The notes below the pieces were generated by a model that was given only the letters and a program-made list of their open reading frames with translations, did no database searches and was not told the DNA's origin. A DNA stretch of 64,000 bases from Bryoerythrophyllum caledonicum. Taxonomy: Eukaryota > Streptophyta > Bryopsida > Pottiales > Pottiaceae. The translations under genes and the position numbers were made by a program. Below, one piece after another: positions 55,990 through 64,000 of the stretch (position 1 is its first letter; the number at the start of each line of letters is the position of its first letter). The stretch lies in contig OZ020520.1 in NCBI GenBank assembly GCA_963971425.1, positions 28,861,535 to 28,925,534 on the forward strand. The letters are read 5' to 3'.

Positions 55990-58900
55990 TCTACCTAAGA
56001 AACAGGTTCAGCCAGTGTTTGAAATTTTCCACGCTTGCACAACTCAGTCTTATGAACCTACTTGACACTAAGGTGAGTAATAACTTCATGAGGACTGCGC
56101 CATTGTGGTTATCAACACAACCGAGGAAACAAAGCAGCAAGCTATATGGGTCTATAGATCATCAAAAAAAAAAAACCCCCGGCGAGAGAGTGTCTTACCA
56201 ATTGCTTTAGCACCTTCTGCACCTTGCTGGACTTCACCGAAATCCACAGCACAAAGCATCAACGAAAGAGACAACTGCCACGATTTGCAGGATGTCACCT
56301 TCCGTAGTGACGTCAACCTCCTCCAGCACCAACAAGCAACAATGGGCACTCAAAATACCACAAAGGTATATTATCGCCGCCAACGTAGCAATTCAGCCTA
56401 CGCTTCCGCAAAGAGTAGAAAAACGATGTATTCACAACAAAGTCTACCAAGAACACCGCCCTTGGAATGAGCACTAGCAGCTCCAAATTCACAACCTAGA
56501 CTTCTAAGAAGCCTCTACAATGCTCAACAACGTTCAACACTATCCTACTCCAACAAGATGACTACTTACACCACCTGGGTCCTTCTGGAAGCCCATTCAG
56601 CTCTTACACCTCTTAAATCACCTATACAATATGTGGCTTCCTACCCCAGTAGCCTACCTATGTCACCAAAAATTATTGAGAGTGAACAAGCCGCAGACCC
56701 CGTGGGTACTCCCCTTGTTGATGCTACTTGCCCTAAATCTAGGTCCGAAAGATGAGGCGCGTTTGTCGCCCCTGCACCAAATTCAATAATTTTTTCCAAT
56801 CATCCAATGCACCGTGTCCGTGTTGTTTGCTTCTTTTTCTTCCAGCTCCTTTGGTGCCTTGCCCCTTGTTCTTCTGGCCTTGTCCTTTGGGCGTGAGTTG
56901 CACCAACACCCTGACATTGATACCCTCCTCCACCCTATAATCCCGGTTGCCATTGAAACTTGGTCCTCGTGAGACCCCAATAACCTATCTATTGGTACTT
57001 GTAAAGATTGGCCTAGGTTTTCTAATGCCTTGTATTTTCCTTCCATCCATCATCTTTTTTCTTCTCCTTTTCCTTTGCGGCCTTTTTCTTTATCTCTTTT
57101 TCTTGATTTCTCCCGCGCCCGGTTCTTTCTTCTTGTTTTCTCCATTGACTCTCTTTCTTTTGTCTTTCCATATTTTCAATTTTATTTTCCTACTACTCCC
57201 TCCAGCTTCATCTCGGTTTAATCCCTTTTTGTTTTGCATCCCTTATTTTTTTCTTTCTTCCACAATCATACCCTTCTACTACTTTTAAGATCACATCTCT
57301 CTCACTAAATTTTTCTCTACCGCAATTTTGTATACTTATTTCTATTACTAATTTCTACTGCAACTAACCATTAATATTTTGAACTTCTAATTGTAACTAT
57401 TCTTTCCACATCTTCCTATTTCCAATCCTAATTTTTCTGTTGCCGCCCACTTTGCAGCACTAAGTACAAATTCGAATTCTTTCAATTTCCACGTTTTTCA
57501 TGTTTATCTACTAACATCCAATTTTTTGCCTACCTTTGATACAATGCTCTTCTAGGAGCTTCCACACTAATTAAGTCAACTATACCCTAAACCACTGATT
57601 TCTAACAATAATCATCAAATTTTAATAGTTTACTCTAAAATCAAATGTGAACCAATTTCAGGACTCACACCCAAAGAACATAGAATGGGGAGTCACTTGT
57701 CTTTTTCAAGGCCACCTTGGATCCTAAACCTATTGTTGCTAATGAAATTCCATGGAAGCACCACTTCAAAATTCACATCTATTTCATAATATCTCATCCT
57801 AAATCCAATTTAAAAAATTGCATGCTCCCTAGAACCAAATGCTCTTTTATTGAAAGATACTTTTGTAGGAAACTCCAAAGTTTCTAATTTTTCCTACCTC
57901 TCACCTTCTAAAGGCCCATGTAACACTAGGGGGATATTTTCCATTCTGGGTACTAGATTCATAGAATTCAAGAACTAAACTACTCTTTGAAATATTAATA
58001 ACACATTGTCCTTGACAAGAACTTCGTGGAAGTTTTTTTTTTTTTTCTTGGATCCATAATGTGAAATTGATTACTAGCCTTTGTAGTGAAATTTGGGACT
58101 TTGGGTAGCCCCAAAATTTTAGTTCGAAGTATCTATCAACATTGGCATTTTCACACATATAGAAAATATTACCTTTATTGGAAACGCCAAAAACCAGTTA
58201 TGTCGTATACAACTTAAATGTCAATGAGATGAACCCTTAAACCCACCTCCGACGTCGTTGTTTAGGGTAAACTCTGAAATCCCATTAAAACCTTATAATC
58301 CCATTGTACACTTTCTTATGCAATTGTTCTACCTTCTTTCTATGGAGAAGAAAGATTCGGCTTTAAAGTTGTCAAATGTAAGAACGACTTGAAACGATAC
58401 GGAGTACCCTATACCCCATTGTATAAATCTTTTCCAAAGCCTAGAATGAATGGAGGCTATGAGGCCAAAAGGTCAATGAAATCAACCCCAAGGCACCGCC
58501 AACATCTTTGTTTTGGATGAACCCTAAAACCTTAAATCCTTCATTTACGATCGTTAATGAAATCTTCCTTCCTTCACTCCATGGAAAAAGAAAATGTGTT
58601 AGTAGTTAAAAAATATTTCAAACGTAACTAAGCACTCCTAAAGCCTAAACCTAGATGTACTAGACTTTCTAATGTGTTTTGTCCTTGACGAAAGATAGCC
58701 TTACTTTGGAAGTGGATGGTGAACATTGCATATGGATCCCTTAAACACATGTTATAGTGAGGTTCAGGGCAATGATAGGGCATTCTAATAAGGTTGCAAT
58801 AAGGAAAACTATTAACCTCTAGCGCCCAGGTATTGTTTTTCCAAAAACAAGACATGTGCTGATTTTGTCTTTGAACTGACTTTAATGGAAATTCAATGCC

Positions 58901-60230
58901 TAATTCTAGTACCCAAATTTACAATATTGAACTCAAACCATGACCTTAACTTTGGGGATAATTAGCACAACATCCAACGGTTGATGGAATAAATTATAGC
59001 GTTTAAAGTTTCCATATATTGGTATTGAAAATTGTGGACTTTGGAGGGCATACAACTTTATCTATCAATAGATTCTTGCAAGAATTGTCTAGGGTTTCAA
59101 ATAAAAGAGGTTTACTTGTGCACTAGGTTGATAGCTTCACATTTTCATATCATATGTGAACACAACATGTATACGTGACTATTGATGTGTTTTTACTTCT
59201 GTCTATCTATTTGTATACGAGAATGTTCCAAATCTATTAAAACTAGAATAGAAGTTTTGTAAGAAATGAGAAATCAACAATCACAAAACAACAAAGAATT
59301 TCTTAGAGACAAATTTCAATCAAAATTTAAGGCCACAATTCTTTTGCATGTGTATTATATACAACATAGTATGCGGCATGACATTCATTGTATTTTAGTG
59401 TATTTGATGTATTTTAAGTTATTTTCCTAGCCCTGTTTAGAGTTCTATAATTCCAAATCATGATTTGACTTTTGCAGAGTGTTCATGTAATACATGCGCA
59501 AATCTATACTTCAAATTTCACAACCGAATTCCTCTTTGATTTCATTCAAATTGAGTTTTAGCACCTTCAGAGTCCCATTTTGGGTCTCATGGGCACATAA
59601 GGGTTAACAAAACTCTGTTTCACATTTCCTCCGGAGTAGTCATTGTTGCAGAAATTGCATCTCTTCAGAAAACATAATGTAAGGCTTTGAATAAATTGAT
59701 GTATGCAATGCACCAAGGCCCAAATAAAAGCGTGTTGGAATTGAGGTTGTACCCTAAAACTAGCGTAGGTGTGCCTTCAAGTGTTTTTTCTTCCAATCAA
59801 AGTTCATCTAAGGCAATTGAATCATCTTAGGTGTACCTTTCAATAAATATGATCATTACAATTAGAGTCATCAAACGGTTAAACGTATACATGAATATGA
59901 ACCAATGTACACAATATGAACCTTTGCCAATTCTTGTCAATGTACTTTACATGTCTTAGAATGATAGTCCAAAATGTGGTCATTAAGAAGGTACAAACCA
60001 CATATTGTTGGAGGAAAGATAGAAATTAAAAGACTATAAAGACCTCTAAGTTTTATGTGGTACACAAAAGGTTTTTTTGGGCACTTTGCCCTCCAATGTA
60101 TGACAATGCTTAAAAATATTTGACTTGAGTGGAAATGCCAATTTCCACCAAAAACAAGAATTGTCCTAGTAGGACAAAATGAAAGGAAGTCATGTTTGTT
60201 GTTGGTATTGAATATCTCACATTTATTGAG
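55990..60230. other. Gene-poor interval
   Basis: No complete gene is supported. About 57046-56740 on minus reads basic, Lys/Gly-rich peptide (KGQGQKNKGQGTKGAGRKRS) that could be a gag-like remnant, and 57040-57300 is strongly pyrimidine-rich on plus. The remainder is AT-rich unique DNA. Confidence 0.3.
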
Positions 60231-60237
60231 GTTATAC

Positions 60238-60318
60238 TAAGATGGCATGATTTTTTCTAAGATGGCATGATTTTTTCTAAGATGGCATGATTTTTTCTAA
60301 GATGGCATGATTTTTTCT
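60238..60318. repeat. 20-bp tandem repeat, four copies
   Basis: TAAGATGGCATGATTTTTTC is repeated four times without visible change. Confidence 0.97.
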
Positions 60319-60319
60319 C

Positions 60320-62450
60320 ATACATACAGTAAGAAGAAAACTTATATCTCATGTATCATGCACCCTAAACCCTAGACTTCAAGAATTGGAAATATAAATT
60401 ACAACAACATGATGTGCCTTTGATTGACAGGATCCCACTTGAAGCCTTTTTTCATTTAGGACTTAAGAAAATTGGAGTTGGGTTTCCAGTAAATATAGAC
60501 AATTTTGTTACAATATTAACTCCAAGTGGAGGATAACAAGCCATTTGAAACATACTTCTACACTTGGTTTCATGCCTAAATCTCCAAAGACTTTAGATGT
60601 CACCATTCCATCTTCTGTGTGAAATGCACTAAAACGTACAATTCACAAAACCTAAAATATTATAAACCATTACTTGAAAATCAATGTAGTGGTGTTGAAA
60701 TCATTTTTTTAAAACCCTAAATCTTTGACTCCAAGATGATGAACTAAATTTTCATTTATGCTAGCTAGGATTATTCTCAAGTCGAGGATAAGAAGGCAAC
60801 CAATTTATACTACCAGACTTTGATTCAAACCAATCTCCAAAGACCCTCAAACCTTGAATGTCATTGCTTGTACCTTTTGTGTGAGATGGACCAAAACGTA
60901 CAATTTTAAAAAATATCAAATAGTAGAAACCTTGAACCTTGGAATCAATTTATTCAAGTTGAAAACTATGTAACCAAGTTCATCCTCAAGCTACAGGATG
61001 AAGAGCCATTTTGTCTAAGCCTATTAAACTTCTACTCAAGTCAAAGACCTGAAGCTATTTTATTCACACTCACGACTTGGTTCGATACTTAAATATCCAT
61101 AGACTCTAGTTACGACCATATCTATATTCTGTAAGACATGTACTTGAATGCACAAAACATAAAACATCACGACTCCATCCAATAACCTAAAATATCAATC
61201 CATAAGAACTAAAATATATGCTTTCAAATTTATCTACTACTCAAAGATGATGGACCATTTCATTTAGGCTAGGTAATTTCAGTGTGGAATATAACAAACC
61301 CATTGATCTTTTGTCCCAAATTTTCTTTTTCGCAAGAATCTCCAAAGACTTTAGATGACACTATTTCATTCTTTTGTATAAGAAGGCCTGAAATAAATAA
61401 ATCACATAAATTTCATAGCACGGCCCCAATATCAAATATAACTTCGTATTCAAATATGTAAAAAAATTGGAACATCTATAAACAATAACATTACAATAAA
61501 AAATATTGATTTATGGATGTATGATTGAAATTTCTAGGTTGTATAGACTTCACTTACTATAATTCTTTAGGTTTTGAATTGGCATAAATAAATTTTAAAA
61601 CACTAAATCATGCCAATCTTTAAAAATTTGATTCCCTCAAAAAAAAACTAGATAAACAACAATGGTGTGCTCTAATAGCATCTAATAAAACCAACTAAGT
61701 ATTGTATTTGTTAATACATTGGAACATATGGAGCTCTATACTTAAACTTTTCCTCCTCTGTAAGATAACTTTCAAGGTCATATTCTAAATTCAAGCAACC
61801 GTTTTCATTCATACTTTTGCTTTGCTCAAAATATTTAAAATAAAAATTGTTGTAATACTAAATCAGTTATAGAAATATAGAAAAAATTATCATAAGATTA
61901 TATAAAATCCTTTTGTAGCTCCATTTAGGTTTTTAAATAATGCTTTTAAAATTAGAGAGGAAGTGAATATTAAACGGGACATCATATTTCACAATGAAAG
62001 TCATTCCTATACATTTAAATATTACACAGTCTCCAATAAAATAAAATAAACAATACAATTGATATAATGGATAAATAGACATTAGTACTAGCTCGTTTTT
62101 TACAATATAGTATTTTTTAAAACATGAGGTAGTTATTGTATATATATTTATGCTTTGTTACTTATAAGCAATGAAGACAATTATACAATAATGATAGACA
62201 ACGCACTCTAAATAAACTAAGAATTTATATCAATTTTAATATCATTTGAAGAAACATATAATACTTGTAACTTGTTGATATGAAAGAGCCATTTTTATCA
62301 TAATATACTATACAAAACAATAATAATACAACAAATATAAAGATTTGTATCCATAAACCTATGAATAATATTAAAGAAAACGAGATATAATTAAAAAAAA
62401 ATTGATGAATAACAAACTTATGTATGAACTACAAAGTAATCCTAGCTTCT
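60320..62450. other. AT-rich interval, no gene seen
   Basis: One copy of the TTATCCTCGA-type palindrome lies at 60770-60792, and a looser CATCCTCAAGCTACAGGATG is near 60980. No coding frame longer than background is visible. Confidence 0.35.
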
Positions 62451-62459
62451 TAATATTCT

Positions 62460-63720
62460 ACTCACATGAAGCACTCTTTTCCCAGTGGGAACCCCTATAT
62501 GTGAAACCCTCCTTTTTGCAGCGTTCACAAGTTTCAACTTTATGAAAGATGCCATTGCAACTTGTGTAAAACCTAGATTTTTTCTTCTCCCATGATAAAC
62601 CTAGGTTGCACTTAGAACAAAGACACTCCCATGTTGTGGTCTAAAATAAAATTTATATTATGGAAGTATAAACTCTCCTCCGGTTATAAAAACCCTTCTG
62701 ATTATAATGTGTGCGTTCTAGAAACCAATCAATGAAACAAAAACCATGATCTGTCATATCAAGATGAGGGAAAGTAGAATAGTTCTCGGTGGTTCCCATA
62801 CGTGAAAATGGAGTGTTTCCCATTCTTCCAATATTGAGATCACCACTTTCATATAAATCCAACAGGCTTCAAATTTTGTCAGGAAATAATCCTTTCATAT
62901 TCTGAAAGAATTGCTCTGCTACACCATCACTTATAAGCTTCAACTCCTCGGCGGTAGGCAGATCCTTCATCTTATCCCCTTGTTCCTCCTAGCTAATACC
63001 TTTCCTTTTCCATTCTTTTTCATTTTTTCTTCTAATCTCATCTTATTCTTAACCTCTTGCTTTGTCCGCTTGGCCAGTGGATGTACATATCTAACACAAG
63101 ATAATACAACCGCATTAATAAAAATATTTGAAATAAATAAATAACATCACATATTAATATTGAAAAGACAAATATTAACTCACCTTCCCAATCCTTGGAC
63201 TATTCTGTATTCAAACTTAACCATTTCTCAAGCAAATTTGTCTTCAGCTCAATCAACATATGCTCCATTCTCCCATAGATATTGGGCCTTTTCATTGAGC
63301 CATGCACAGTCTCCCTCCGAGATTCTTTGAGGAATACAAATGCCCACAACTTCATTGTCGTCTAGTAAAATACAATAGCCTATAAGCTCTTGACTTGTCA
63401 CCAAACATTCTTCAAAGTCAAACGAGGTACCGAGACTTTGGTAATCAAAAATCTTCTTTACCTTCGCCACAATCTTCACAGAACTAGGAATGTCCATTCC
63501 CTTGTTTTCAAGTTCTTTTAAAACAATTTTGGCATCATTTCCATACAAAATAACATTCCCTGAAACAACCTCTTCCACCGACGACTTCAACCCCTCCAGA
63601 TCATTCAAATATATGTATGCGTAATGATCGGTTGATAATCCATGATCAATCAAGACCTTCTTATGCTGGTTATCATCATTGTGGTGTGAGACTTGCTTCA
63701 ACAAATTCAAATAGCGCACT
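62460..63720 (-). pseudogene. Decayed multi-exon gene with Cys/His-rich C-terminus, unknown function
   Basis: The minus-strand block 63719-63249 reads as real protein (VLIDHGLSTDHYAYIYLNDL, GNVILYGNDAKIVLKELENK, DNEVVGICIPQRISEGDCAW). Two stops follow, then VKFEYRIVQGLGR with a donor (GTGAGT). A charged exon resumes near 63092 (VHPLAKRTKQEVKNKMRLEE ... DLPTAEELKLISDGVAEQFF). It continues after another TGA with LDLYESGDLNIGRMGNTPFS and DHGFCFIDWFLE, and ends after a short intron-like gap in a Cys/His-rich segment (CLCSKC, SCNGIFH, CERCKK; 62640-62460). Exon-like borders and composition argue for a former gene; three stops argue for decay. The family is not recognised; a nuclease-like fold in the first block is only a guess. 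Confidence 0.45.
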
Positions 63721-64000
63721 TATATTTTGCACCATCGAGGTCTTCAGAAACACCCAATCTATTTTTCTTTTTTTCAACATTCAGAACCGTTTATTTGTCT
63801 CCTTATAATAGACCTTCTCCGGAACAAAATTATATTATTTTCGATTAAAATCCTAAAAGCACCTCATATTTTACCAAAATAAAGTAAAAAAAATCAAAAT
63901 CAACTTCAAACAAAATACAACAAAATAATTATCACAAATGAATAAACAAATAAAAAATACTAAAGTTAGAATTAAAAGTATAAGCATTTTAATAAAAATC
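63721..64000. other. AT-rich right edge, no gene seen
   Basis: This stretch lies upstream of the decayed minus-strand gene. A 5' exon might lie here or beyond the window edge, but nothing convincing is readable. Confidence 0.3.

Noticed and set aside
55953-56470. Plus-strand frames starting at the right gypsy LTR border
   Set aside because: They begin inside the LTR and run into flanking DNA with no recognisable domain; chance frames.
57030-57290. Phe/Leu-rich plus-strand frames suggesting a membrane protein
   Set aside because: The region is a pyrimidine-rich tract; hydrophobic residues follow from T/C-only codons, and no start or splice support exists.
62653-62862. Plastid accD/ycf1-like fragment
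   Set aside because: General composition is reminiscent, but no diagnostic motif aligns and the block continues an intron-containing nuclear-type gene.

Overview
The window looks like nuclear DNA of a green plant (streptophyte). It holds a four-exon Ycf54-type chlorophyll-biosynthesis gene, decayed exons of a plant-type imidazole glycerol phosphate synthase (HISN4/hisHF), an F-box/kelch pair, a TTTAGGG-like telomere motif, a CACTA-type MITE with a 3-bp target duplication, and a plant-style Ty3/gypsy element with a tRNA-Asp-like primer site. An intact DD34E Tc1-type transposon and the transposon load lean toward a seedless plant or charophyte lineage, but the species cannot be fixed from sequence alone.

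Layout. 0-8.6 kb: F-box pseudogene (minus), Ycf54 gene (plus), a decayed multi-exon minus-strand gene split by an intact Tc1 element (4739-6405), and a second F-box/kelch copy cut off at its 5' end by a hAT-type transposon end at 8632. 8.6-13.3 kb: that hAT end, GC-rich subterminal repeats, a TATA box, an 80-bp T-rich tandem leader and an intact 494-aa kinase-like ORF, then a 5'-truncated RNase-H LINE. 13.3-29.7 kb: mostly gene-poor; HISN4 relic, MITEs, a dispersed palindrome series, a repeat family with a 25-bp palindrome, and a ~97-bp minisatellite.

29.7-56.0 kb is one nested structure. A Ty3/gypsy element (LTRs 29695-30743 and 54911-55984, target duplication GATTG, coding on minus) is split in its gag-pol frame by a 16,752-bp insertion, 34552-51303. 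The insert has hAT-like ends (CAGGGTTGT...ACAACCCTG) and a near-perfect 8-bp duplication (TTCATCAA/TTCATCAT). It carries a broken hAT transposase gene, a broken kinase-like gene of the same family as the one at 9.6 kb, and a decayed coiled-coil/RING-H2 gene, separated by GC-rich clusters whose orientation flips between the left and right halves. The kinase gene is itself split by a 1.18-kb non-autonomous hAT (43326-44506, 8-bp duplication) and by a 3.8-kb unidentified block. The non-autonomous element shares its end with the one at 8632. So two hAT families here appear linked to the same kinase-like gene family. This is the best candidate for an undescribed system: giant hAT elements with kinase-like and RING cargo.

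56.0-64.0 kb: AT-rich and gene-poor, ending in a decayed minus-strand multi-exon gene with a Cys/His-rich C-terminus that I do not recognise.
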